Assembly (NCBI GenBank): GCA_029582265.1
Contig: CM055830.1
Location: 28,065,771-28,129,770, forward strand
Direction of reading: 5' to 3'
DNA: 64,000 nt
DNA from: Zoroaster sp. YZ-2022
Lineage: Eukaryota > Echinodermata > Asteroidea > Forcipulatida > Zoroasteridae
Of this stretch, positions 23,381 through 33,935 are shown piece after piece; positions within the stretch are counted from its first letter, which is position 1; the number at the start of each line of letters is the position of its first letter. Below the pieces are notes generated by a model that worked only from the letters and a program-made list of their open reading frames with translations, was not told the origin of the DNA and did no database searches. Both the position numbers and the translations under genes were made by a program.

Positions 23381-23473
23381 GAACTTGAAAGCAAAAAGAG
23401 GCAAAATCTTTTACTACAGAAGGAAGTAGACACATTGAAAGAAATGGTGTCACAACGAGACACACTTATAGCA
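23381..23473 (+). CDS. LRRFIP2: LRRFIP-family protein, coiled-coil exon
   Basis: Thirty-one codons, phase 0 both ends, acceptor CATATGCAG and donor GTGAGT. ELESKKRQNLLLQKEVDTLK then EMVSQRDTLIA corresponds to the vertebrate segment ending LRQRDELIE, with charged heptads typical of a coiled coil. It follows the 22343 exon directly. Confidence 0.93.
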
Positions 23474-23673
23474 GTGAGTATTTCAATAGTTAAACTACCA
23501 GTATGCATTATTTAAATTAAAACTAAGACTTGGAGGTAATGTTAAGGTTGGACTTAAATTATGTTTGGTATTTCTAAGTGATATGTCCTGTCTATTTGTT
23601 AATATTATGCTTCATACTCGCCCAAAACATAGTCGGTTACATACCAGATTATAGATACATGTAACTTGATTAA

Positions 23674-23968
23674 CCCTCCTATTGATGCACTTTAGTGGAA
23701 AGTTGCTATAGAGGTCAAAACCAGTCAACTGCCTGTTTTGACTGTTGACCCAAATGTGCACACAGGGACATTTATGACTGGTGTTTACTGTCATTTTGAC
23801 CACCCTCAGCAATACCAGACAATGCTTTTTACCAGTCAAAAACAGTTAAATCATTTTGACCTGTAAATGTACTTTCTACACGTAAGGTTTGACAGTGTTC
23901 GACTTTTCAGTGCACTAGATATACCTTGGGAAGTATATCAACATTTTGACTGATTTTGACCCTTGTAC
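23674..23968 (+). mobile_element. TTAA-type MITE, TTTTGAC-word subfamily, right end lost
   Basis: TTAA then CCCTCCTATTGATGCACTTT; the body matches 42417-42711 to TTTTGACCCTTGTA, after which the GTAGGAGGG terminus and TTAA are missing. Confidence 0.75.
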
Positions 23969-24264
23969 ATTACTTGTGCACATATGACTTCACTTTTTTT
24001 AAGACCCCTGTTATGCTTAAGGGAAGGTGCAACATTGGTAATGACCAGATTATCAAATTATTCAAGTATTAAAAACTTACTTGCCATGAGAAATGATTCC
24101 GTCTGAAGTGCTTTTATCTTGTATAAAAATAAAAATAACAAAAAACAGGAATGGTTGTGTCAAATTCAAACTTTTTGTAAAACATAAATTAAGACAAAAA
24201 TGTTATTGTTTTAATCGTGTTCTCAAAAACTTGAACACCTTTCCCAAGAAATTGTTTGTATTAT

Positions 24265-24574
24265 CCCTCCTACAATCAGTGCAATTTTTGAAACAATCCA
24301 TTCAGGCCACTCCAAGCCATTAGCTGTTGCCATTGGCCTCCTATGGTTACCCTTCTGTGCACTGTCACACCACCGAGATTGCAGGGTAAGGTGGTCTCCC
24401 ATTGATACATTGCAGGCCATACTAATATGTTCAAACATTTACAGTGGCCTTGGGTGGCACTGGGTTGATTTTGTAAGATTACTTGGAAAGGACAGCAGGC
24501 TTGTACATGTATGTACTGAAGGTTGCTCACGAGCAGAATTTTGTGGATCGGAGTGGCCTCCATGTGTAGTAGGG
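24265..24574 (+). mobile_element. TTAA-type MITE, GGCCACT-word subfamily, copy 2
   Basis: Closely matches 14071-14380. Starts CCCTCCTACAATCAGTGC, ends GTAGTAGGG; flanks have decayed to TTAT and TTGT. Confidence 0.75.
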
Positions 24575-24600
24575 TTGTGAAGGTACATGTAGAAACAAGG

Positions 24601-24743
24601 TGTTAGCCGGGATTTAGAAATAGGGTGTCCAAAGTTGCAGAACAGGATGTCCAAATTGTTCACTTAACAATACTTTTACATTTAAATGACGGATATAAAA
24701 GGGTGTCCAAAAGATGTCCGGACACCCCTCTGGCTAACACTAC
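24601..24743. mobile_element. Small MITE with GTGTTAGCC ends
   Basis: GTGTTAGCCGGG at the left and CTCTGGCTAACAC at the right are inverted. GGGTGTCC/GGACACCC words repeat four times inside. Related words occur in the inverted repeat at 52140-52710. Confidence 0.5.
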
Positions 24744-24921
24744 ATGTATGTCCAGAATGTTGGGTAAAATATCATTATCTCACAACAGCCATCTTGATTA
24801 TCTTCCATTCAACACATGCTAGCCCTACCCTGTATTTATACATATAATCGGCATTATAATCACATCTGCATGGCAGGAAATCAGACACAGACATCCGCAG
24901 CATGATTAAAGGTCTGTTTAA

Positions 24922-25423
24922 CCAGTTGACGTCGGGAATATTTATTTTTTTCCGGTCCCCCGTGCGGGTTTATTTTCAGTGAAAAATCTGAAAAAATTTC
25001 TAGCCATTAATAATTTTTTTTGTCAATGAAACTAAGTTCGGACACCCAAATAAACACCTTTACTCATTGACATTTCGAGAATTAAATGGCTAGTTTTTTA
25101 ATTACGGTTGTGTTTGTTCAGCACAATTAGACCGTTGGCAAGCTCCGATGCAACGGGCTATTAGCGACCAGCACCCGGTCGAAAAGACGGCATACTCGGA
25201 GAGAGATCGAAGGCCTCGTAAACAATGGATATAAATCCGTCTTTAAAAATTCTTGGCTGGTACGTCAAAGGAACAGGTCTTGGATAAAGGGATTAGGCAA
25301 AAATCAACAAAAAGAGTGAACTCGTTCAGTGTTTGCAGTGCATTTTGTCCGGGGCCACCGAACCGTGACCCCATGGACTCCGAGAAACAATTGCGTGTAT
25401 ACACAGCCTCCGAAGCGAACTGG
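24922..25423 (+). mobile_element. TTAA-type MITE, CCAGTTGACGTCGG-terminus family, long copy
   Basis: TTAA on both sides; ends CCAGTTGACGTCGG and CCGAAGCGAACTGG. The interior differs from the 250-bp copies except near the right end (TTGCGTGTATACACAGCCTC). Its right end lies about 40 bp before the exon at 25463. Confidence 0.75.
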
Positions 25424-25462
25424 TTAAAAGTGAGTGCATAATCTGTCCCAATTTACTTTCAG

Positions 25463-25675
25463 GAAAATGGTCTTCTTCTGGTTGGGGATGAGGAACGTTT
25501 ATCGGAAAATGACCTACCGGAGGGAGACACATCACATAAACCCAAACTGCCCAAAGTTGGCACCATCGTGGTCGTGTCACCAGAGGCTGCTGAACTCCTG
25601 GAGGTGGTAGGAGATGGGCCACTGGATGTTCGGCTAAAACGATTTGTGGAAGAGAGGCAAGAACTGTTAGAAAGA
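25463..25675 (+). CDS. LRRFIP2: LRRFIP-family protein, VVSPEAAE...DGPLDVRL exon
   Basis: Seventy-one codons, phase 0 both ends, acceptor TACTTTCAG and donor GTGAGT. It contains ENGLLLVGDEERLSENDLPE, then GTIVVVSPEAAELLEVVGDG and PLDVRLKRFVEERQELLER. The TVVSQEAAQ...EGPLDVRLRKL block of vertebrate LRRFIP2 is clearly recognisable: a non-coil break followed by re-entry into the coiled coil. It is the largest exon visible. A TTAA-type MITE ends about 40 bp upstream of its acceptor. Confidence 0.97.
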
Positions 25676-25995
25676 GTGAGTCATTTATTTATTTCTTTAA
25701 TTGTTTTTTTAAGGCCTCAGTTTTGTTACATTTTACAAATTTTGTCCAATCCTGTAGCCACTTTTGTAGAGCACCTATGCAGGAAAAATTTATTTTAGCA
25801 TGAATAACCAAACTATCCAATTGTAATGTAAAGCTGATGATGATTTGAATCTTCCCTATAATTTTGTCCAAAGTGAAATAGCTTTTTAAAAAGTGAAAAA
25901 GTTTTGAATTTAGATTTAATATACAAATCTGAACTCATTTTCTCTATTTTCTTGCTAACAACTCAACATAATTACAATGTTATCTGAAATTTTTA

Positions 25996-26219
25996 TTATA
26001 TCTAGATTCAAAGTAAGCATACTTACGAAAGACGTTTTGCTAGCATTACCAATGCTGTACCTTCTTTTTTTATTATATCTAGATTCAAAGTAAGCGTACT
26101 TACGAAAGACGTTTTGCTAGCATTACCAATGCTGTACCTTTTTTTATATATTTATATCTAGATTCAAAGTAAGCATACTTACAAAAGACGTTTTGCTAGC
26201 ATTACCAATGCTGTACTTT
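25996..26219. repeat. Three-copy tandem repeat, about 78-bp unit
   Basis: Three head-to-tail copies of a unit with ATCTAGATTCAAAGTAAGC, ACTTAC-AAAGACGTTTTGCTAGC and ATTACCAATGCTGTAC, each followed by a T-rich spacer of slightly different length. Only a few substitutions separate the copies. Confidence 0.92.
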
Positions 26220-26409
26220 CTTTCAAAACAAAAATTGTTATTCTTGTTTGAAGTATAGTCTTCAGTGTCAAGTTCCCTTAGATAACCACACAAATAATGT
26301 ATGCGAAATGTAGGCACCAGTCTATATTGAGTATGAACCTCCTTTTTGATCAACATAGTTTTATGTGTCGAAAATCCAAGATGGCTTCTGCATTGCAGTG
26401 ACCTAGATG

Positions 26410-29400
26410 TAAGCTTGGGCGATAGCGATTTTCATCCACGATATATCATCAAACATGTCACGATTTTCGATCATATCGCGATTTGTTTTCATTCACGCAT
26501 GATTGCTTTAGAGCCGATAAACACAGGTATGTACCTCTCAACAAGCGTCACAACAAGTCACCGGTGCTTGGCTGAGAGACACATACTATCCTGCCATTCA
26601 CGCGTGCACAATGGACATTGGCCAATTTGTTTCACAAAGTACAATAGAATTGCATTTTAGAAATGTCATGAGCCCCGACTTTTGACGAAGGAGCCACCGT
26701 CGATCCGTGCTTTGATTGACAGGAGCGGCAATTCATTAAAAGCTCTTACGTGTAGATATGGCCCGCAACATACATGTACCTCAGTTCAGCACAGTCAACG
26801 CATTATGCAATTGAGTGCCTACGTACATACTGGCAAGGTATATAAATGAAAATGCAACATTATGAACAATATAAATTTGCTAAATTTGCAAATCTATCCA
26901 ATCACGACGCTCAGAAACAGGCATGTGATCCTCAACTATGGCCCATCAGCTCACACGTGGTACATGTATGTGTCTGTATGTATTGTGTTCTTTGGGGAAT
27001 TCCCTTTCAGTTATTTTCATGTCGAAATCTTTGTGTTGAATTTCCCAATTCTAGTATATTTTTTAAAAATCATGAAATTATGGCTCAGTGGAATAAGATT
27101 GTAAATATAAAGTAAAAATAACTAGTATTAAGTACAGTTTTTATGATTATTTTTGACTAGCCCGCTGGACTACTTTGAAAGCCATTTTGACCTGTCCGCC
27201 GCCATTTTACCTGGCATGTGGCTTATGTTCAGTACTATACGGTGAACACAATGTCATTATTCATATTACGGGGTGCGCAGTGGGCGGTACCAAGTACGAT
27301 GGCTAGACGTGCGTGATCGCCACATGGCTAACTTTGTTAAGTTTCGTCGACATCGATATCATTGAAAGTCACACTAAAACTAATAATTAAAATGGGTCCT
27401 GGTCGTTAATTTATTTGTACTATAGACCGGACCATCTCAAACAAACAAATATATCACCCTAAATTTTTTTATGAACCTGTTGTATCCATCAAGGATTGCA
27501 ATAACCTGAAGGAAAATGAAAGAGTCTATAAATTATGTAGGTCATGGTGCGACTTGTTTACGTGCTGTGACGGAACGAACAACAAATGAAGCCAAACACT
27601 AACTTCAAATCGGTATTTACATATAAACCAACAGCTATAGTTTATACCAATTTAATTAGAGGATCAGAGACCATCATAGCTAGAAAGTGAGATGTAAACC
27701 TTTACTACACATTGTTCTATTCAACCCACCACTTAATCCGTCTGAATAGGTTTCTTTGAGTGTCGTGGCCGAGTATTTACATATAAACCAACAGCTATAG
27801 TTTATACCAATTTAATTAGAGGGTCAGAGACCACCATAGCTAGAAAGTGAGATGTAAACCTTTACTACACATTGTTCTATTCAACCCACCACTTAATCTG
27901 TCTGAATAGGTTTCTTTGAGTGTCGTGGCCGAGTATTTACATATAAACCAACAGCTATAGTTTATACCAATTTAATTAGAGGGTCAGAGACCACCATAGC
28001 TAGAAAGTGAGATGTAAACCTTTTCTACACATTGTTCTATTCAACCCACCACTTAATCTGTCTGAATAGGTTTCTTTGAGTGTCGTGGCTTTAGTATTTA
28101 CATATAAACCAACAGCTATAGTTTATACCAATTTAATTAGAGGGTCAGAGACCACCATAGCTAGAAAGTGAGATGTAAACCTTTTCTACACATTGTTCTA
28201 TTCAACCCACCACTTAATCTGTCTGAATAGGTTTCTTTGAGTGTCGTGGCCGAGTATTTACATATAAACCAACAGCTATAGTTTATACCAATTTAATTAG
28301 AGGGTCAGAGACCACCATAGCTAGAAAGTGAGATGTAAACCTTTTCTACACATTGTTCTATTCAACCCACCACTTAATCTGTCTGAATAGGTTTCTTTGA
28401 GTGTCGTGGTTAGTATTTACATATAAACCAACAGCTATAGTTTATACCAATTTAATTAGAGGGTCAGAGACCACCATAGCTAGAAAGTGAGATGTAAACC
28501 TTTACTACACATTGTTCTATTCAACCCACCACTTAATCCGTCTGAATAGGTTTCTTTGAGTGTCGTGGCCGAGTATTTACATATAAACCAACAGCTATAG
28601 TTTATACCAATTTAATTAGAGGGTCAGAGACCACCATAGCTAGAAAGTGAGATGTAAACCTTTACTACACATTGTTCTATTCAACCCACCACTTAATCCG
28701 TCTGAATAGGTTTCTTTGAGTGTCGTGGCCGAGTATTTACATATAAACCAACAGCTATAGTTTATACCAATTTAATTAGAGGGTCAGAGACCACCATAGC
28801 TAGAAAGTGAGATGTAAACCTTTTCTACACATTGTTCTATTCAACCCACCACTTAATCTGTCTGAATAGGTTTCTTTGAGTGTCGTGGCCGAGTATTTAC
28901 ATATAAACCAACAGCTATAGTTTATACCAATTTAATTAGAGGGTCAGAGACCACCATAGCTAGAAAGTGAGATGTAAACCTTTACTACACATTGTTCTAT
29001 TCAACCCACCACTTAATCCGTCTGAATAGGTTTCTTTGAGTGTCGTGGCCGAGTATTTACATATAAACCAACAGCTATAGTTTATACCAATTTAATTAGA
29101 GGGTCAGAGACCACCATAGCTAGAAAGTGAGATGTAAACCTTTTCTACACATTGTTCTATTCAACCCACCACTTAATCTGTCTGAATAGGTTTCTTTGAG
29201 TGTCGGTGTGTATTTACATATAAACCAACAGCTATAGTTTATACCAATTTAATTAGAGGGTCAGAGACCACCATAGCTAGAAAGTGAGATGTAAACCTTT
29301 ACTACACATTGTTCTATTCAACCCACCACTTAATCCGTCTGAATAGGTTTCTTTGAGTGTCACGAGTATTTACATATAAACCAACAGCTATAGTTTATAC

Positions 29401-31383
29401 CAATTTAATTAGAGGGTCAGAGACCACCATAGCTAGAAAGTGAGATGTAAACCTTTACTACACATTGTTCTATTCAACCCACCACTTAATCCGTCTGAAT
29501 AGGTTTCTTTGAGTGTCGTGGCCGAGTATTTACATATAAACCAACAGCTATAGTTTATACCAATTTAATTAGAGGGTCAGAGACCACCATAGCTAGAAAG
29601 TGAGATGTAAACCTTTCACATTGTTCTATTCAACCCACCACTTAATCCGTCTGAATAGGTTTCTTTGAGTGTCGTGGCCGAGTATTTACATATAAACCAA
29701 CAGCTATAGTTTATACCAATTTAATTAGAGGGTCAGAGACCACCATAGCTAGAAAGTGAGATGTAAACCTTTACTACACATTGTTCTATTCAACCCACCA
29801 CTTAATCCGTCTGAATAGGTTTCTTTGAGTGTCGTGTATTTACATATAAACCAACAGCTATAGTTTATACCAATTTAATTAGAGGGTCAGAGACCACCAT
29901 AGCTAGAAAGTGAGATGTAAACCTTTACTACACATTGTTCTATTCAACCCACCACTTAATCCGTCTGAATAGGTTTCTTTGAGTGTCGTGGCCGAGTATA
30001 AACCAACAGCTATAGTTTATACCAATTTAATTAGAGGGTCAGAGACCATCATAGCTAGAAAGTGAGATGTAAACCTTTTCTACACATTGTTCTATTCAAC
30101 CCACCACTTAATCCGTCTGAATAGGTTTCTTTGAGTGTCGTGGCCGAGTATTTACATATAAACCAACAGCTATAGTTTATACCAATTTAATTAGAGGGTC
30201 AGATACCACCATAGCTAGAAAGTGAGATGTAAACCTTTTCTACACATTGTTCTATTCAACCCACCACTTAATCTGTCTGAATAGGTTTCTTTGAGTGTCG
30301 TGGCTTTAGTATTTACATATAAACCAACAGCTATAGTTTATACCAATTTAATTAGAGGGTCAGAGACCACCATAGCTAGAAAGTGAGATGTAAACCTTTT
30401 CTACACATTGTTCTATTCAACCCACCACTTAATCCGTCTGAATAGGTTTCTTTGAGTGTCGTGGCCGAGTATTTACATATAAACCAACAGCTATAGTTTA
30501 TACCAATTTAATTAGAGGGTCAGATACCACCATAGCTAGAAAGTGAGATGTAAACCTTTACTACACATTGTTCTATTCAATCCACCACTTAATCCGTCTG
30601 AATAGGTTTCTTTGAGTGTCGTGGCCGAGTATTTACATATAAACCAACAGCTATAGTTTATACCAATTTAATTAGAGGGTCAGAGACCACCATGGCTAGA
30701 AAGTGAGATGTAAACCTTTTCTACACATTGTTCTATTCAACCTACCACTTAATCCGTCTGAATAGGTTTCTTTGAGTGTCGTGGCCGAGTATTTACATAT
30801 AAACCAACAGCTATAGTTTATACCAATTTAATTAGAGGGTCAGAGACCACCATAGCTAGAAAGTGAGATGTAAACCTTTTCTACACATTGTTCTATTCAA
30901 CCCACCACTTAATCTGTCTGAATAGGTTTCTTTGAGTGTCGTGGCCGAGTATTTACATATAAACCAACAGCTATAGTTTATACCAATTTAATTAGAGGGT
31001 CAGAGACCACCATAGCTAGAAAGTGAGATGTAAACCTTTTCTACACATTGTTCTATTCAATCCACCACTTAATCCGTCTGAATAGGTTTCTTTGAGTGGC
31101 GGTGGATAGAGAAACAATGCCCAGTGGGGCGGTTCCTGTGTGATCCAACAGTCGGCTTACCACTGAAGTAATTCGCTTTTGTTACGCACTTCCGAAATGT
31201 GAAAAGACTGGTCTGGTTTTGTTTCCATGGAATTTCTGTCTGGACTCACAATCGCGATATTTTTTCATCACGATATATATTTTTTAATCGCGATTTGCCG
31301 ATATATCGATAACTTGAAAAGTTCTCGCTATCGTAATCGAAGTGTCGCGATATTCGATATTATCGTGTTATCGCCCAAGCTTA
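26410..31383. mobile_element. hAT-like element carrying an internal satellite array
   Basis: Inverted termini TAAGCTTGGGCGATA and TATCGCCCAAGCTTA followed by subterminal CGATATATCG/TATCGCGAT words. The left arm (26410-27613) and right arm (31099-31383) match, in inverted order, the arms of the element at 37185-38544 (for example GAGAGACACATACTATCCTG versus its counterpart). The middle is occupied by a 22-unit tandem array. No exact 8-bp target duplication is visible and no transposase was recognised. It makes up most of the 5.8-kb LRRFIP intron between exons 25463 and 31513. Confidence 0.8.
27614..31098. repeat. Tandem array, 22 units of about 160 bp
   Basis: Units begin TATTTACATATAAACCAACA and end GGTTTCTTTGAGTGTC plus a short variable join. 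Starts fall at 27614, 27774, 27934, 28095, 28255, 28414, 28574, 28734, 28894, 29054, 29211, 29367, 29527, 29683, 29837, 29997, 30149, 30310, 30470, 30630, 30790 and 30950. Units differ at few sites (TTTACTAC or TTTTCTAC; AATCCGTC or AATCTGTC; GAGACCACC or GATACCACC), so the array is young or homogenised. The period is near nucleosome length. No reading frame runs through it. Confidence 0.97.
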
Positions 31384-31512
31384 CATGTATATGTACATGT
31401 ATACTGACCTCTGCTTGTAGGAAGTGATTGCACACAGTAGTTTGATTACCTAAGTCACTAATATGCCACAGTACAAAATATTCTAACCCCTTCCCATTCT
31501 TTGCTACTGTAG

Positions 31513-31633
31513 ATAAGAAGGTTAGAAATTGATTTAGAAGAAGAAAAGGAAAAAGTGGCCACGGCGGAGAAAAGACGACCTGCACAGAGTCCCTCCATCA
31601 ATGGACCCGAAATGGAGATGCTAGACATCCAAA
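31513..31633 (+). CDS. LRRFIP2: LRRFIP-family protein, coiled-coil/linker exon
   Basis: Forty codons plus one base: phase 0 in, phase 1 out; acceptor CTACTGTAG and donor GTGAGT. IRRLEIDLEEEKEKVATAEK then RRPAQSPSINGPEMEMLDIQ matches the vertebrate stretch KLKLQLEEERQK...LQFIEMQ. The terminal A combines with GA of the exon at 32610 to give Arg (DIQ-R-EASRQ), as in the family (EMQRDANRQ), confirming both borders. Confidence 0.95.
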
Positions 31634-31980
31634 GTGAGTGAAAACCATCGACCCTTCAACGTTTTTGTTGCTGCTTTTTTGCTTTTGTTCTTTGGCAATC
31701 TGAGGTGTTTGTAAAAATTTAGTTGAGTCTTTGAAACAAGGTCCTAGTGCTAGACTAAGAATGTCTTCCACATGAGTCTGTATGTAAATGCAAAACCTTT
31801 GGTAATAGATACAATATTGTTTCTGAATTTTCTGAATTTTAGACAAAAGGGGTTCAGAGAAAATGGCCTTATACAATATTTGAATGTGGGTTTAGATATT
31901 AAAACTTACGTTGTAAAGATTCCTTATGTTAATTATTAATGTTTTCTTAGAGCCCTTCTTTAAAGGAAATGTACCACATT

Positions 31981-32342
31981 GGAGTGCCATGGTCGAGCGG
32001 TTTAGTGCATCGGATTTGTGTTCTGATGGCTGAGTCGTCAGAATGTGGGTTCGAATCCCAACCGCGACCATGGTGCTTGTGTCCTTGAGCAAGACACTTT
32101 ACCATAATTGCTTCTCTCCACCCAAGGGTAAATGGGTACCTGTGAGGGCAGAGTTGGTTGTTGTGTTTGATTAGCCCTATATGCGCTGTAATGGCAGCAA
32201 TTGCTCCCCAGGGAGCTGAGATGGTTTCATGAATGATTTATGTGCCTGAAGAGCAGGGGTAATAATATAATGCGTCTTGAGCACCAGTTTGGTGGATACG
32301 TGTGCTATATAAGTCCACATTATTATTATTATTATTATTATT
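31981..32342 (+). repeat. SINE, full length, TGT-loop subfamily
   Basis: Head GGAGTGCCATGGTCGAGCGG, B box GGGTTCGAATCCC, complete body (lacking a few bases around CAATTGCTCCCCAG) and ATT tail. Intronic between LRRFIP exons 31513 and 32610. Confidence 0.92.
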
Positions 32343-32397
32343 AATTACAAGGTTATCAAATTAACAAAGAATTATCTAAATCTAAAATTGTCCATAG

Positions 32398-32468
32398 CTG
32401 GTAGACCAGTAAGTGCCAAGAGAAGTATCAAAACACAGCGAATTAGCAATTCAACGGTAGAAAAGTGA
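32398..32468 (+). CDS. Possible alternative terminal exon of LRRFIP
   Basis: After an AG at 32396-32397, and using the phase-1 A of the 31513 exon, the frame reads T-GRPVSAKRSIKTQRISNST-VEK and stops at 32466-32468. A donor-like GT follows ISNST, but splicing there to 32610 would break the frame, so it can only serve as a terminal exon giving a protein that lacks the last coiled coil. It begins 56 bp after a SINE. It is an open frame with an acceptor only; transcript evidence would decide. Confidence 0.25.
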
Positions 32469-32609
32469 TGTCAACATGGCTAGTGAGTTGTGCTTAATGT
32501 TTTCAAGTTTGACAGATCATATTTCATTGGGCCTTTAGAGCAGAGTTGTTCATGTAATTGTCTCAGGGTGTGGCTGTCACTAACTTTGCCATTTTGTTTA
32601 ACTGAAAAG

Positions 32610-32689
32610 GAGAAGCCAGTCGGCAAGTAAATGAATACAGATTCAAGTACCAGAAAGCTGAACAAGAACTTCAAACACTAGAAGGCCAT
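32610..32689 (+). CDS. LRRFIP2: LRRFIP-family protein, EASRQVNEYRFK exon
   Basis: Two bases completing Arg plus 26 codons; phase 1 in, phase 0 out; acceptor CTGAAAAG and donor GTAAGT. EASRQVNEYRFKYQKAEQEL then QTLEGH aligns with [20 protein letters not shown] of vertebrate LRRFIP2, the strongly conserved C-terminal coiled coil. Confidence 0.96.
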
Positions 32690-33530
32690 GTAAGTAGGAA
32701 TTAAGTCTACATGTTCCTCCACATATGTTCCTCCAAAAGTAAATGTCATATCAGGTGATTTAAAGGTCATCTATTGGACACTATAAAACTTCCTCGTGAT
32801 CATGAAAAAATAACGTTCGTGTACCTACTTTGGTTCAATTTCTGAGAATGGAAAATGTTCCCTTTTTAAAACTTTCGCTAGGGGGCGCTCTGATCTGTGA
32901 TGACATCATTAAACTTATTTTTTGAAAAGATAAGATGTCTGTCTCTCGTCACTTGATTCACAGAAGTCATTCAAATTTCCTATGGTTTTTGAGATAGAAA
33001 ATTATTATTTTTCTAAACCTGCTGCCAGAGGTTCTGTGACAGGTGATGACGTCATAAGTCATATTTTTTAAAAGGTCAGATGTCAATGGTAATTTCGTGT
33101 ACTGAAGGCATGTCCAAATACCCTTATTAGCTGCAGATCCTATATTAGTGCTTCAGAATAGTTTTTCATGAGATATGATTTTTTTACATATTAAAGACCA
33201 TACAAAATGATAAATATTTCCAACCCTATTTTAAAAAGTAAGTAATTCTAAGTAAGAATAACCAAAAATAAGACTTTCGTTATTTTTCTTTAACCCTTCT
33301 AAAAACCTATGAAAATGTACTTTGCCACTACCGTGAACGGCAGGCCCGAAACAAAAGCCGTCAAAACCTATTTGATGTTAAAAATCCGGTGTTGCCTAAA
33401 TTGTTTTGAGTAGTATAAAAGCATCAGGGAGTATGCACCATCTAAACAAAGTAAAGTATGCATTTACCATTGTAGAAATGTACTTATTAGGTTGCCCTGC
33501 AAAAACTCGTAACATTTGTATCTTTGACAG
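32690..33530. other. Intron with degenerate direct repeat and a CRE-like palindrome
   Basis: Two diverged copies of a GTGATGAC-TCAT...AAAAG-TAAGATGTC segment lie about 145 bp apart (near 32896 and 33041). The second contains a perfect TGACGTCA (33047-33054), the cAMP-response-element core; function is untested. No exon seen. Confidence 0.45.
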
Positions 33531-33635
33531 GTGATGAGGTTAGAAAGTCAGGTCAAAAGGTACAAGACGGCAGCTGACACGTCGGAGAGGCTAGAAGAAG
33601 AGTTGAAACAGGACCGACGCAAGCTTCAAAGAGAG
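33531..33635 (+). CDS. LRRFIP2: LRRFIP-family protein, C-terminal coiled-coil exon
   Basis: Thirty-five codons, phase 0 both ends, acceptor TCTTTGACAG and donor [26 protein letters not shown] then [15 protein letters not shown] matches the vertebrate SRLEGQVLRYKTAAENAEKV...LKAEKRKLQRE segment almost residue for residue; RYKTAA and RRKLQRE are diagnostic. Confidence 0.97.
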
Positions 33636-33830
33636 GTACAGACATAAAGTTCATATTCCCTTTGTATCTCTTGGGGCAACCTCAACCTCGGTGTCTATTA
33701 GACCTTGGTGTTTTCCCACAGCGTTGATTGGTTACTTCAGTATAGAGGTTGTTCCACTACCCCTAACTCATTTTGATAATTTTTCTCAACTTTTTTTCCT
33801 TTTCCCACTCTTTTTGTTAATCTCTTACAG

Positions 33831-33935
33831 ATTCGTACTCTAAAAGATAAATACGAGGAAATTGAAACAGAGAATAACCACCTGACCAAGCGACTTGAGA
33901 AACTGAAAAGCGGCAAGCTGAGTCTGATCAAGTGA
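33831..33935 (+). CDS. LRRFIP2: LRRFIP-family protein, last coding exon
   Basis: Thirty-four codons and TGA at 33933-33935; phase 0 in; acceptor TCTCTTACAG after a long pyrimidine tract. IRTLKDKYEEIETENNHLTK then RLEKLKSGKLSLIK matches the family C terminus ([25 protein letters not shown]). The protein ends a few residues after the RLEK motif, as in relatives, so the stop is genuine. The visible exons encode about 396 residues. Confidence 0.97.
   Translation: MRTLKDKYEEIETENNHLTKRLEKLKSGKLSLIK

Noticed and set aside
26410..26500. Target duplication for the array-bearing element
   Set aside because: The flanks CCTAGATG and CATGTATA do not match; no duplication is claimed, so hAT assignment rests on termini and subterminal words only.
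27614..31098. CRISPR-like array
   Set aside because: Units are contiguous 160-bp repeats without unique spacers, in an intron of an animal gene; the short variable joins are not spacers.
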